From NCBI GenBank assembly GCA_016722945.1, contig JAEQMT010000023.1, forward strand, positions 310,001 to 374,000: a stretch of DNA of 64,000 bases, given 5' to 3'. Shown one piece after another: positions 41,293 to 49,913 of this stretch. This DNA comes from Desulfofustis sp. PB-SRB1 (GTDB lineage: Bacteria; Desulfobacterota; Desulfobulbia; Desulfobulbales; Desulfocapsaceae). Position 1 is the first letter of the stretch; every line of letters begins with the position of its first letter. Under the pieces are notes generated by a model. That model saw only the letters and a program-made list of their open reading frames with translations. It was not told where the DNA came from and did not search any database. Position numbers and translations under genes: made by a program.

Positions 41293-42420
41293 ATGATTGC
41301 CCGGCGAAAGACCAGAAAAATAATGATCGGCCCATTCGGTGTCGGCGGCAATGCCCCGATCAGCGTGCAGTCGATGACCAATACCAATACCGCCGACTAT
41401 GAGGCGACGATTGCTCAGATCAATGAGCTCAGTGAGGTGGGCTGCGAGCTGGTTCGGGTGGCGGTGCCGGATATGGCGGCGGCTCGCGCCATAACCGCCA
41501 TACGCGACGCCATTACCATTCCGCTCATTGGTGATATCCATTTTGACTGGCGTCTGGCTATCGCCGCCATCGAGCACGGCGTTCAGGCGATTCGGATCAA
41601 CCCCGGCAATATCGGCGGTTCACGCAAACTTGCCAGAGTGGTCGAGTGTGCCCGGCAGCATCAGGTTCCCATCCGGGTGGGGGTGAACAGCGGCTCCATT
41701 GAAAAAGATCTTTTACGTACCTATGGCTACCCGACCGCGGATAATCCCCGCGCTCTGGTAACAAGTGCGCTGCGCAATGTGGAGATGATCGAGAAACTGG
41801 GCTGGGATCAGATCAAAATTTCGATCAAATCGGCGGATGTGCTCACTACCGTCAACAGCTACCGCGCCCTGGCGGAGCGAACCGATTACCCGCTTCATCT
41901 AGGGGTAACTGAGGCGGGTGGCCTGCTTGCCGGCACCGTCAAATCCAGCGTTGCACTTGGGATCCTGCTGCATGAGGGAATCGGTGACACCATCCGGATT
42001 TCGCTGACCCGCCCGCCCACGGAAGAGGTGCGGGTGGCCTACGAGCTGCTCCGTGCCCTGAAAATCAGGATGCGTGGGCCGGAGCTGATATCGTGCCCTA
42101 CCTGCGGGCGCACGAAAATCGATCTGTTCTGCCTGGCCGACCAGGTGGAGAAACTGGTTCAAACCATGCGCTCACCACTTAAGGTAGCGGTTATGGGATG
42201 CGTGGTGAACGGTCCCGGTGAGGCCAAGGAGGCTGATATCGGGGTGGCCGGCGGCAATGGAGTAGGTATTATCTTCAAGAAGGGACGCATTTACAAGAAG
42301 GTTGCCGAGGAGCACCTTGTGGATGCTTTTATCGAGGAACTTACTGAAATGGATCGTCAATGGATGGCGGCCCATACCAAAGAGGTAGCTGACGACCCGT
42401 CGCTGACGGGCAGCGGGTAA
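41293..42420 (+). CDS. ispG: 4-hydroxy-3-methylbut-2-enyl diphosphate synthase (flavodoxin/ferredoxin)
   Basis: A 375-residue iron-sulphur enzyme of the MEP pathway, converting MEcPP to HMBPP. TIM-barrel start is PISVQSMTNTNTADYEATIA; the C-terminal domain has the 4Fe-4S cysteines in SCPTCGRTKIDLF (two) and MGCVVNGPGEAKEADIGVAG (one). ATG 41293 is chosen over an upstream in-frame opening that overlaps tsaB because its residues fit the family. It is in the same run as dxr (38317) and uppS, so three lipid-isoprenoid steps are grouped here. Confidence 0.96.
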   Translation: MIARRKTRKIMIGPFGVGGNAPISVQSMTNTNTADYEATIAQINELSEVGCELVRVAVPDMAAARAITAIRDAITIPLIGDIHFDWRLAIAAIEHGVQAIRINPGNIGGSRKLARVVECARQHQVPIRVGVNSGSIEKDLLRTYGYPTADNPRALVTSALRNVEMIEKLGWDQIKISIKSADVLTTVNSYRALAERTDYPLHLGVTEAGGLLAGTVKSSVALGILLHEGIGDTIRISLTRPPTEEVRVAYELLRALKIRMRGPELISCPTCGRTKIDLFCLADQVEKLVQTMRSPLKVAVMGCVVNGPGEAKEADIGVAGGNGVGIIFKKGRIYKKVAEEHLVDAFIEELTEMDRQWMAAHTKEVADDPSLTGSG

Positions 42421-42455
42421 TCTGTTTTGCCCGCCAATTTTGACAAGATGAGGCA

Positions 42456-44165
42456 ATGCGCTATACCAATCTGTTTGTCCCAACCCTGAAGGAGTCACCC
42501 GCCGAGGCCGAGGTCATCAGTCATCAGTTGATGCTGCGGGCCGGTTTCATCAGAAAGCTTACCTCCGGGATATACACCTATCTGCCCTATGGCCTGGCCG
42601 CAATCAGGCGGGTTGAGAGTATCGTTCGTGAGGAGATGAACCGGGCCGGTGCCCAGGAAATCCTCATGCCCATGGTGCAACCGGCCGATTTGTGGCGCGA
42701 GTCGGGTCGTTATCTGAAATATGGCCCGGAACTGCTTCGTTTCACCGATCGACACGAGCGTGAATCGTGTCTGGGGCCGACCCATGAGGAGGTGATTACC
42801 GATATCGCCCGCCGGGAGATCCATTCCTATCGTGACCTGCCCGTCAACCTCTATCAGATCCAGACCAAGTTCCGCGATGAGATCAGGCCCCGATTCGGCC
42901 TCATGCGCGGCCGTGAATTTATCATGAAGGACGCCTATTCCTTCGACATTGATGATAAAGCGGCGGAGCAATCGTATCGCGCCATGCATGACGCCTATAC
43001 CCGGATTTTTTCCCGATGCGGACTTGATTTTAGATGCGTGGAAGCCGATTCCGGTGCGATCGGCGGCAGTTTCTCCCACGAATTCATGGTATTGGCCGAA
43101 ACCGGTGAAGACACCATCGCGGTCTGTACAGCCTGTTCCTGGGCCGCGAATCTGGAAAAAGCGGCGGTGTTGCCGCCGCGGCAGAAGAATATCGCCGCCA
43201 TGCTGCCACTCGGCGAGGTGGAGACGGTGGGCAAGAAAAAGGTGGCAACAGTATGTGAGTTTCTGGGCATACCAACCACCGCGCTGGCCAAGACTATTGT
43301 GTTTACGGCCGATGGCGTCGCGGTTGCCCTGCTGATTCGCGCTGACCGTGAGGTGGAGCTGGTCAAGATAAAAAACTATCTGGGGGTTCAGGAACTGAGG
43401 GTGGCGGAGGAAAAAGAGATATTTGATGCCGTCGGGGTTGCCGTCGGCTATCTGGGTCCGGTTGCTCTGCCCATCCGGCTGCTGGTTGACCAGGAGATAA
43501 CCGGCATGGCAAACTTTACCACCGGCGCCAATCGTAAAAATTATCACCTTGTCAACGTTAATCCGAATCGTGATGTTCTCCTCAAGGAGGTGGGAGATTT
43601 TCGGCGCATCGACGGTGATGACCCCTGTCCGTCATGTGGCGGGCCCCTGCAACTGATCCAGGGAATTGAGGTCGGCCACATCTTCAAACTCGGTACCGCT
43701 TACTCAGAAACCCTGAAGGCATACTACCAGGATCAGAACGGCAATGAAAAACCACTGGTTATGGGATGTTACGGGATCGGGGTAAGCCGGGTGGTGGCGG
43801 CGGCAATCGAACAGAATCATGACAAGAACGGCATCATCTTTCCCGTTCCGCTGGCGCCGTATCAGGTAGTTGTGCTGAATCTGGCAACGGACGATGACGA
43901 ACTGACCGCGGTAGCCGAGACCATCTACGCCGATTTACAGGCGGCGGGCATCGAAACCCTGCTCGATGATCGCGGCGAGCGACCCGGGGTGAAGTTCAAG
44001 GATGCGGATCTTCTCGGTTTTCCTTATCGGGTTACGGTGGGCAAGCGTTTTCGGGAGCATGGTATGGCCGAGGTGGTGCGGCGCCGAGATGGGCGAAGTG
44101 AAGCATGTGCACCGGCTGAACTGGCCGGGTTTCTCGGTGACCGGCTCAGCGGTGGATCTGACTAA
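42456..44165 (+). CDS. proS: Prolyl-tRNA synthetase (bacterial type)
   Basis: A 569-residue class II synthetase. It has motif 1 around AGAQEILMPMVQPADLW, motif 2 with FRDEIRPRFGLMRGREFIMK, the inserted editing domain (about residues 220-400) and motif 3 with GCYGIGVSRVVAAAIEQNH, followed by an anticodon domain from about 470. This is the long prokaryote form with INS domain, not the eukaryote-like form. ATG 42456 has gatgagg upstream. The next gene begins 25 bases after its stop. Confidence 0.97.
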   Translation: MRYTNLFVPTLKESPAEAEVISHQLMLRAGFIRKLTSGIYTYLPYGLAAIRRVESIVREEMNRAGAQEILMPMVQPADLWRESGRYLKYGPELLRFTDRHERESCLGPTHEEVITDIARREIHSYRDLPVNLYQIQTKFRDEIRPRFGLMRGREFIMKDAYSFDIDDKAAEQSYRAMHDAYTRIFSRCGLDFRCVEADSGAIGGSFSHEFMVLAETGEDTIAVCTACSWAANLEKAAVLPPRQKNIAAMLPLGEVETVGKKKVATVCEFLGIPTTALAKTIVFTADGVAVALLIRADREVELVKIKNYLGVQELRVAEEKEIFDAVGVAVGYLGPVALPIRLLVDQEITGMANFTTGANRKNYHLVNVNPNRDVLLKEVGDFRRIDGDDPCPSCGGPLQLIQGIEVGHIFKLGTAYSETLKAYYQDQNGNEKPLVMGCYGIGVSRVVAAAIEQNHDKNGIIFPVPLAPYQVVVLNLATDDDELTAVAETIYADLQAAGIETLLDDRGERPGVKFKDADLLGFPYRVTVGKRFREHGMAEVVRRRDGRSEACAPAELAGFLGDRLSGGSD

Positions 44166-44190
44166 CGAAAGCGGTATCTCCGGTTCAGCG

Positions 44191-46374
44191 ATGACACCTG
44201 CTTCCGTAATCAATCCCGAGCGGCTCAAATGGATGGCCGCCGAGTATCTGCGGGGGATTGACCTGAGCCCCATTGACGAGGCGTGGGAGATGGCCGCCGT
44301 CGTCCATAAAGATACCGCCCATTTTTCCGGCGAGCCGTATCTGCTGCACGCCCTTGAAGTGGCCTCCACCCTGGCGTCGATGCGTCTGGACCTGGATACA
44401 ATCGTTTCCGGCCTGCTGCACGGAGTGCTCAAACGCGGGATGGAACCCGCTGAACTGCGGCAAAAATTCGGTGACGATGTGGCCTATATCGTGGGCGGCA
44501 TGACCCGTATTACCACGGTCAAGTTTAACAACCGTCAGACCAGTCAGGCAGAATATGTCCGCCGTATGCTCATGGCCATGGCAAAGGATATCCGGGTTTT
44601 GCTGGTGCGGCTGGTTGACCGCTTTCAGGATATGCTCGTGCTTTCCCTGGTATCCCGTGAGCAGCAGCGGGAAGTGGCTCGGGAGACCATGGATCTGTAC
44701 GCGCCGCTGGCCGGCCGGCTCGGTATCGACTGGTTGAAACGCGGTTTTGAAGACAGGGCCTTTAAGTTTCTCCATCCCCAGGAGTACGAGGATATCAGCA
44801 CCAGGCTGCAGGCTACCCTCACCGAGCGCCAGGCCTATGTCGACCGGGTTGTGGCCGTTCTTACCAACAAATTAACAGAAGGCGGCGTCACTCCGAGGCT
44901 GGTATTCGGTCGCCCCAAGCATCTCTTTTCCATATATAAAAAGCTGATTGCCCAGAATATCACGGTCGATCAGGTGTACGACCGGGTGGCCTTTCGGATT
45001 ATTGTCGGTTCGGTGAATCAGTGCTACGAGGCGCTGGGGCTGATTCATGCTGATTGGGTGCCGGTTCCCGGCCGGATTAAGGATTTTATTTCAGTCCCCA
45101 AACCGAATAACTATCAGTCCCTTCACACCACCGTCAACGGGCCGGAAAATCAGTTCATGGAAATCCAGATCCGCACCGAAGAGATGGATCGGGTGGCCCA
45201 GGAGGGGGTAGCCGCCCATTGGGCCTACAAGGAAGGACAGCCCATCGAGGATCGGGATGCGAAGCTTTTCAGGGGATTGAAAGGGATTGTCAATTCGCTG
45301 CGGGAGGTCGAGGATCCTCGTGAGTTTCTTGAGGGGCTGCGCGGTGAGCTGCATGATCCCGAAGTGTATGCTCTGACCCCCAATGGAGAGGTTAAAGAGC
45401 TTCCGGCCGGCAGTTGTCCGCTTGATTTTGCCTACGCCATTCATACCGAAGTGGGAGATCATTGCAAGGGCGCCAAGGTAAACGGCCGCATGGTGCCGCT
45501 TAAGTATCAGCTCCAGAACGGTGATATTGTCGAGATTATCACCGCCCCCGATCAGCGGCCGCGGCGGGGCTGGCTCGATTTTGTCAAAACCAACCGGGCT
45601 CGCACCAGGATTCGCGCCTGGTTGCGCCGTGAGGAACGTGACCGGGCCCTGGCGCTGGGTAAGGAGATCAGTGAACGAGAGCTGAGAAGACACGATCTGA
45701 GCATTAAAAAACTGGTCAAGAGCGGCCACATCAAGATGTTGTTCAAGGAGCTTCGCTGTAATTCCCTCGATGATATGCTGGTGAAGATCGGCAGCGGTGA
45801 CATTACCGTCCAGATGCTGCTCAAGGCACTGGATCCGCCGGAGATGCGTCAGGAGCATGAATTAGCCGGCGCCCCGTCCAGCCCGGAGGAGCTGGCCGCC
45901 GCCATGGTGAGCCATCAGCACGACCGGTCGAAAGCGGGGACAACTGCCCTGACCATCGACGGTATCGATGACATGCTCGTGAAGATCAGCCAGTGCTGTC
46001 GGCCGGTGCCCGGCGATCCGATCATCGGCTTTATCACCTCCGGTCGTGGCGTCTCCGTCCACAAGGCGGATTGCCGTAATCTGCTGAGCGCTGATCCGAG
46101 ACGGTGGATCGAGGTTGACTGGCATCGCGAGGAGGGCAGGAATTATCGTGCCGATCTCTTTATCGTTACCGAAAACCGGCGCACCATTCACACTGAGATC
46201 AGCGCGGTGATCAGTACCGATGTCGCCCAGATAACCAGTATTGCCGCCCATACAACCGCAACCGATACGGTGGAGTTTACCATCGGCGTTCAGGTAAACG
46301 ATGTTGACCATCTGGCCCAGGTGATGAGAAATCTGCGCCATCTGGAACCGGTTATTTCCGTTCGCAGATTATAG
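44191..46374 (+). CDS. RelA/SpoT-family (p)ppGpp synthetase with a degenerate hydrolase domain
   Basis: A 727-residue stringent-response enzyme. HD hydrolase domain (about residues 30-190): His53 and His77 are kept, but the metal Asp after His77 is Gly (LLHGVL), the next acidic pair is Lys81-Arg82, and the later Asn is Asp, so hydrolysis is unlikely. Synthetase domain: Asp264 (YDRVAFRIIV) and Glu324 (EIQIRTEE) are kept, with RIKD (295-298), the RXKD form usual in bifunctional Rel/SpoT rather than the ExDD of RelA. TGS (DPEVYALTPNGEVKELPAG) and a C-terminal ACT domain follow. ATG 44191 has no clear ribosome-binding site; a GTG at 44152 overlapping proS is the alternative. Confidence 0.92.
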   Translation: MTPASVINPERLKWMAAEYLRGIDLSPIDEAWEMAAVVHKDTAHFSGEPYLLHALEVASTLASMRLDLDTIVSGLLHGVLKRGMEPAELRQKFGDDVAYIVGGMTRITTVKFNNRQTSQAEYVRRMLMAMAKDIRVLLVRLVDRFQDMLVLSLVSREQQREVARETMDLYAPLAGRLGIDWLKRGFEDRAFKFLHPQEYEDISTRLQATLTERQAYVDRVVAVLTNKLTEGGVTPRLVFGRPKHLFSIYKKLIAQNITVDQVYDRVAFRIIVGSVNQCYEALGLIHADWVPVPGRIKDFISVPKPNNYQSLHTTVNGPENQFMEIQIRTEEMDRVAQEGVAAHWAYKEGQPIEDRDAKLFRGLKGIVNSLREVEDPREFLEGLRGELHDPEVYALTPNGEVKELPAGSCPLDFAYAIHTEVGDHCKGAKVNGRMVPLKYQLQNGDIVEIITAPDQRPRRGWLDFVKTNRARTRIRAWLRREERDRALALGKEISERELRRHDLSIKKLVKSGHIKMLFKELRCNSLDDMLVKIGSGDITVQMLLKALDPPEMRQEHELAGAPSSPEELAAAMVSHQHDRSKAGTTALTIDGIDDMLVKISQCCRPVPGDPIIGFITSGRGVSVHKADCRNLLSADPRRWIEVDWHREEGRNYRADLFIVTENRRTIHTEISAVISTDVAQITSIAAHTTATDTVEFTIGVQVNDVDHLAQVMRNLRHLEPVISVRRL

Positions 46375-46381
46375 TCACTCC

Positions 46382-46837
46382 ATGATGATCATCTGCACCG
46401 TATGCGGAAACGAGGTGAACGGTGACGACCAGCACTGTCCGTTTTGCCGGGCTGAACTGTCTTATCTAAAACCGCACCATGACACTGGGGCTCCTCTGCA
46501 TAAAACGGTCAACCTCAAGCAGGGTCTGCCCACCGTCGCCGTCGCCCTTGCCCGTCTTGAGCAGGCCCTGCGGCAGGCACGGTTGGAGCGGGCTGCGGTA
46601 GTAACCGTTATCCACGGGTATGGGTCTTCGGGCAAGGGCGGCGCAATCCGCATACAATGTCGAAAATTGCTTGATCACCTGATGGCAGGGGGGCACATCA
46701 AGGCGGTCATTGCCGGGGAGGATTTGCGCAGGCACAGCGGCGCCGGCAAGGATCTATGGCGCCGTTTCCCCGATCTTGACAAATACCTGCGTGTTGACCT
46801 TGGCAATCCCGGCATCACTATTATTGTGCTGAGGTGA
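46382..46837 (+). CDS. Zinc-ribbon plus Smr-domain protein
   Basis: A 151-residue protein. An N-terminal zinc ribbon has CTVCGNEVNGDDQHCPFC (residues 5-22). A C-terminal Smr-like domain follows, with VVTVIHGYGSSGKGGAIR (about 80-97), the HGxGxGxLR pattern of the nicking-nuclease Smr family. The first Smr motif LDLHG is replaced by VNLKQG, so activity is uncertain. It begins seven bases after the relA-like stop. ATG at 46385 is an equal alternative start. Target and role are unknown. Confidence 0.7.
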   Translation: MMIICTVCGNEVNGDDQHCPFCRAELSYLKPHHDTGAPLHKTVNLKQGLPTVAVALARLEQALRQARLERAAVVTVIHGYGSSGKGGAIRIQCRKLLDHLMAGGHIKAVIAGEDLRRHSGAGKDLWRRFPDLDKYLRVDLGNPGITIIVLR

Positions 46838-46937
46838 TGCCAAACTCCACTTTATTATTCGATGTGATACAAATCTAACAATTGAGGGCGGATTGGCCTT
46901 CTTCAAAGCAGCAAAAAACCAACAAGGGGAAAAATAA

Positions 46938-47651
46938 ATGAACATTATCAGAGCGGCATGTATCAGCGTGTTCTTCATAGTGGCGTCCACCGCCGCCACT
47001 GCGCAGGAGTCCACCGAGCAAACAATGAGCACCCCGGCGGAACAGGTAAGCTACGTACTGGGACTCGATCTTGGTCGATATCTTTCTCAGTTGAAAGATG
47101 AGGTGGATCTGGAGGTCGTCAAACAGGGTCTTGAGGACGGTTTCACCGGTGTTCAGCCGCTGGTAAGCGAGGCCGAGGAAGTGGCTGCCCAGCAGCAGAT
47201 CAGAACCATGATGGAAGAGCGCCAGCAGGTCCAGATGGCTGCGATGTTGGCCGAAAACAAGGCGGCCGGAGAAGTATTTCTGGCTGAAAACAGAAATCGT
47301 GAGGGAGTTGTTGAACTGGCCAGCGGCATCCAATACGAGGTGTTGCGGGAGGGCGATGGTGCGACTCCGCAACCCACTGATGTGGTCAAGGTAGACTACG
47401 TTGGCACCCTCGTAGACGGCAGCGAGTTTGACTCATCCATCAGTCGTGGTGAGCCGGCCGTGTTTCCCATCGACGGCGTCATTGCCGGCTGGAAGGAAAT
47501 ATTGCCGATGATGCCGGTGGGCTCACAATACCGGGTGGTAATTCCCAGTGAGCTGGCCTATGGCGAGCAGGGCGCACCCCCGCGGATTATGCCAAATTCC
47601 GTGTTGGTGTTTGAGATCGACCTTATTGCCATAGAGCAAGACGTCCAATAG
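46938..47651 (+). CDS. FKBP-type peptidyl-prolyl isomerase, exported
   Basis: A 237-residue protein. A signal peptide (about residues 1-22, NIIRAACISVFFIVAS, cleavage near TAAT-AQE) sends it to the periplasm. An N-terminal dimerisation helical part (about 40-130) is followed by the FKBP domain (about 135-235) with VDYVGTLVDGSEFDSSI and PSELAYGEQGAPPRI, typical of FkpA/FklB. It lies 100 bases after the Smr gene with a good site (aagggg) upstream. It converges with the DUF362 gene, whose stop lies 11 bases further on the other strand. Confidence 0.93.
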   Translation: MNIIRAACISVFFIVASTAATAQESTEQTMSTPAEQVSYVLGLDLGRYLSQLKDEVDLEVVKQGLEDGFTGVQPLVSEAEEVAAQQQIRTMMEERQQVQMAAMLAENKAAGEVFLAENRNREGVVELASGIQYEVLREGDGATPQPTDVVKVDYVGTLVDGSEFDSSISRGEPAVFPIDGVIAGWKEILPMMPVGSQYRVVIPSELAYGEQGAPPRIMPNSVLVFEIDLIAIEQDVQ

Positions 47652-47661
47652 TCGTCCACCA

Positions 47662-48498
47662 TTAAACCGTCGTTGGGATTGCTACAGATATACGGTTTAA
47701 CGGAGCACCACTTCCTAATACCTGGTGGGCAATGGCTATATGGCTGATTGCCTGCCAGGGACGTCTCAATAGTTCAGCACCGTAGGAATCGATGGCCACC
47801 GGATCGTAAGCCGCCGCCCACCGGCGCGGCGGTGGATCACAGGTGGGTCCCCACAGATGTGCCTGAGTCATCCCCAAAGAACCGTCGAGCAGGGTGAAAT
47901 CTGGTGTCCGGTAGCGGTTGAGATCGGCAATAGCGGGCTGGATATCATCATGAAATGTGGCCTTGCCCCAGCCACCTGAGCCCTGGTAGTAGCGCGGTGG
48001 GACACATCCCATCATGTTTTTCATGGTCAGGGTTACCCCTGCCATGGAGTGTGCCTTGAGTACCGGAACCGAGATGATAAAGCTGTTGAACAGGATTTCC
48101 GGCAGGTACATGGACGGCCAGCGCTGGCAATCGGGGTTTTCCAGGTAGATGAGCGGCTCGGTATTGAGATCCACCAGTCGTGCGCCGGTACGGTGCGCCA
48201 CCTCAGTATAGCCGAGTTCCTCAAAACAGTGAAAGGTGTCATAGCGCAACGAGCCGGTACCCTCACCGATGATGAACGTTTTTCCCCCGCAGTTGCGGGA
48301 AAGATACTCAAGCAGCGCTTCGACCAGCGGCGCCGGCGTGGTTATCGGGGGCGGCAGTGCCTCAACCAGATTCGGTTTGATCAGGATCTGCTCATGGTTT
48401 TGCAGGACAATGGGAAGCCCTGCCATATCAAGCATCCGGTTCAGCGCCGTACCATCCTCACTGGGACAATGGTAGACAATGCCGGTTTTGTCGTTCAT
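47662..48498 (-). CDS. DUF362-family protein (last gene of an activation-like cassette)
   Basis: A 278-residue protein of the DUF362 family (PF04015 as I know it): ILIKPNLVEALPPPITTPAP near the N-terminus, FIISVPVLKAHSMAGVTLTM and KNMMGCVPPRYYQG in the middle, and YDPVAIDSYGAELL near the end, all typical. Some family members carry ferredoxin domains; this one does not. Function is unknown. Its start overlaps the stop of the ASKHA gene by four bases, so the two are coupled. It is probably co-transcribed with fluC, lptG, the HgdB-like gene and the ASKHA gene, in that order. Confidence 0.85.
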   Translation of the reverse strand: MNDKTGIVYHCPSEDGTALNRMLDMAGLPIVLQNHEQILIKPNLVEALPPPITTPAPLVEALLEYLSRNCGGKTFIIGEGTGSLRYDTFHCFEELGYTEVAHRTGARLVDLNTEPLIYLENPDCQRWPSMYLPEILFNSFIISVPVLKAHSMAGVTLTMKNMMGCVPPRYYQGSGGWGKATFHDDIQPAIADLNRYRTPDFTLLDGSLGMTQAHLWGPTCDPPPRRWAAAYDPVAIDSYGAELLRRPWQAISHIAIAHQVLGSGAPLNRISVAIPTTV

Positions 48499-49157
48499 AA
48501 GAGATCCCTTGTCACCATACCGATGGATACCTTCAGTCCCTCAAGCAGTACCCAGCGACCCAGGCACACCACGGTACAGGGAAAGGAGCCGGTAAACAGC
48601 GGGTTTTCGCAGAGCCCGCCGGAAAGGTAAAGGGTGTCGGGACTGCCGGCAAACTGATAGCCATTGAGGGCGATACCCTTAATGAACCGAGCCACCGCTT
48701 CACTTTCACTCTGGCCGTTTACCACCGCATCGAAGATGGCGCTGATGCCCAGCACCCCGCAGGTTATCGGCAAAGAGCGGGGCGGTACGCTCATGGCCCC
48801 GAAATCGAGCTGATAGTAACGCTGCAAAAGCTCGATGGTAAATCCCATGGAGGCCCCGCACTCATCGTTCCACCCCATATCCTTGACCGCGCCGTTCTCG
48901 TAGCGGACAAATTTGATGTCTCTGCTGCCGCAATCAAGCAGAGTGAACGAGGGTTCTTCGATCAATGCCGCCCCACCTCTGGCCAGGGCGGTCAGCTCGT
49001 TGACATAGCGGCCGCCGAAACGCTTGCCGTTGTGACCGGTTGCCCAGTCGGCGCGACGCCCATCGGCGGGCAGGTCGCGCACAGCCACCAGCCGATAGGT
49101 TCCGGTCTCGGTATCCATCAGCTTGGCGTACGAGGTGCCGATATCAGCAAGCAGCAT
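48495..49157 (-). CDS. Compact ASKHA-type ATPase (BadF/HgdC-like activator)
   Basis: A 220-residue protein of the BadF/BadG/HgdC ATPase family, which uses ATP to push one electron into a partner dehydratase or reductase. Phosphate motifs are LLADIGTSYAKL (1-13) and LLDCGSRDIKF (73-83); LYLSGGLCEN (176-184) is the adenosine motif. Cys100 (NDEC) and Cys133 (ITC) match the pair that in HgdC holds a 4Fe-4S cluster across the dimer, though CAAGTG is CGASMG here. It is shorter than HgdC (about 260). It overlaps both neighbours, by 14 bases with the HgdB-like gene. Confidence 0.85.
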   Translation of the reverse strand: MLLADIGTSYAKLMDTETGTYRLVAVRDLPADGRRADWATGHNGKRFGGRYVNELTALARGGAALIEEPSFTLLDCGSRDIKFVRYENGAVKDMGWNDECGASMGFTIELLQRYYQLDFGAMSVPPRSLPITCGVLGISAIFDAVVNGQSESEAVARFIKGIALNGYQFAGSPDTLYLSGGLCENPLFTGSFPCTVVCLGRWVLLEGLKVSIGMVTRDLL

Positions 49158-49911
49158 TGTCTACTCCGCACAGCTCAATAAATGCCTGAATTTTTGCCCG
49201 CCCGCTGTTGGTGGCTGAAACGTCACCGTCCACGAAAAGCGCGCGGGGATGGCGTCGGGCGAGGTGTCTGGCCAGTGCCGTTTTGGCACAGAAGCTCTGG
49301 GCGAAAAACACCATCGGGATGGTGTGGTCGACATGCTCTTCCAGAGCCGGGTTATACGGCGTCTTGTTTTCCATGCAGCGACTCCAGCCAAACACATGGG
49401 TGGTGTCGGGAAACGGTTCCAAGAAAGAGAAATCTCGCGGCGGGACTCCCCAGAAACCGACGGTTGGTGTGCACGGCGGGTGTTGCCGATGCGGCTGCAC
49501 CGATTTAACCGAAGCGGTGATTGCTTCGAGCTTGGCGACCAGCGGCATCCTGGTGGTGCTGACCGGAGTGCCGAAATCATCGCAATCAAGATTTGTGGTG
49601 CGGATAATGTGCGTGCCCGGTAGGGCATCGGCGAGAATGATCGCCACATGTGATGCGCAATCACATTTACCGGGGCCGGTGTCGATATAAATTGCTTCCA
49701 GGTTCAGCCCCATTGCATTAATTACGGCGGTGCGCAAAATCGCGCAATACACCTTGGGTAATAGTTCGCCGGCATCGTCGATGGGTCGGCGCAAAAGCGG
49801 CTCGTCCAAATCAAAAATCACGCATCCGCGGGCGTTCAGCTCGGCAATCACCTGGCGCGGCGGCATGCCGATAATACCCACCTGCGGTTTGTTCTGGTTA
49901 TCGGTAAGCAT
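49144..49911 (-). CDS. HgdB/2-hydroxyacyl-CoA dehydratase-like short protein, with an internal duplication
   Basis: A 255-residue, cysteine-rich (ten Cys) protein. Two copies of a VGxxGxPPR motif occur (residues 11-19 and 151-159). The C-terminal LFVDGDVSATNSGRAKIQAF resembles the DxDxxxxxxR-IEAF ending of HgdB-type D-components, which carry iron-sulphur clusters activated by BadF/HgdC ATPases, and the ATPase gene lies right downstream. CDC (83-85) and others may hold a cluster. It is much shorter than the 370-430 residues of the family, so the identity is inferred. It starts three bases before the lptG stop. Confidence 0.55.
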   Translation of the reverse strand: MLTDNQNKPQVGIIGMPPRQVIAELNARGCVIFDLDEPLLRRPIDDAGELLPKVYCAILRTAVINAMGLNLEAIYIDTGPGKCDCASHVAIILADALPGTHIIRTTNLDCDDFGTPVSTTRMPLVAKLEAITASVKSVQPHRQHPPCTPTVGFWGVPPRDFSFLEPFPDTTHVFGWSRCMENKTPYNPALEEHVDHTIPMVFFAQSFCAKTALARHLARRHPRALFVDGDVSATNSGRAKIQAFIELCGVDNAAC

Positions 49912-49913
49912 AC

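Noticed and set aside
44152-44190. GTG at 44152 as start of the RelA/SpoT gene
   Set aside because: It would overlap proS by 14 bases; with ATG 44191 the hydrolase and synthetase residues fall close to standard Rel numbering (His53, His77, Asp264), so the ATG was preferred, though the GTG cannot be excluded.
47664-47699. An 8-bp inverted repeat (TAAACCGT/ACGGTTTA) at the convergent ends of the FKBP and DUF362 genes, as a bidirectional terminator
   Set aside because: The loop is about 20 bases, part of it is coding sequence, and there is no T run on either side.
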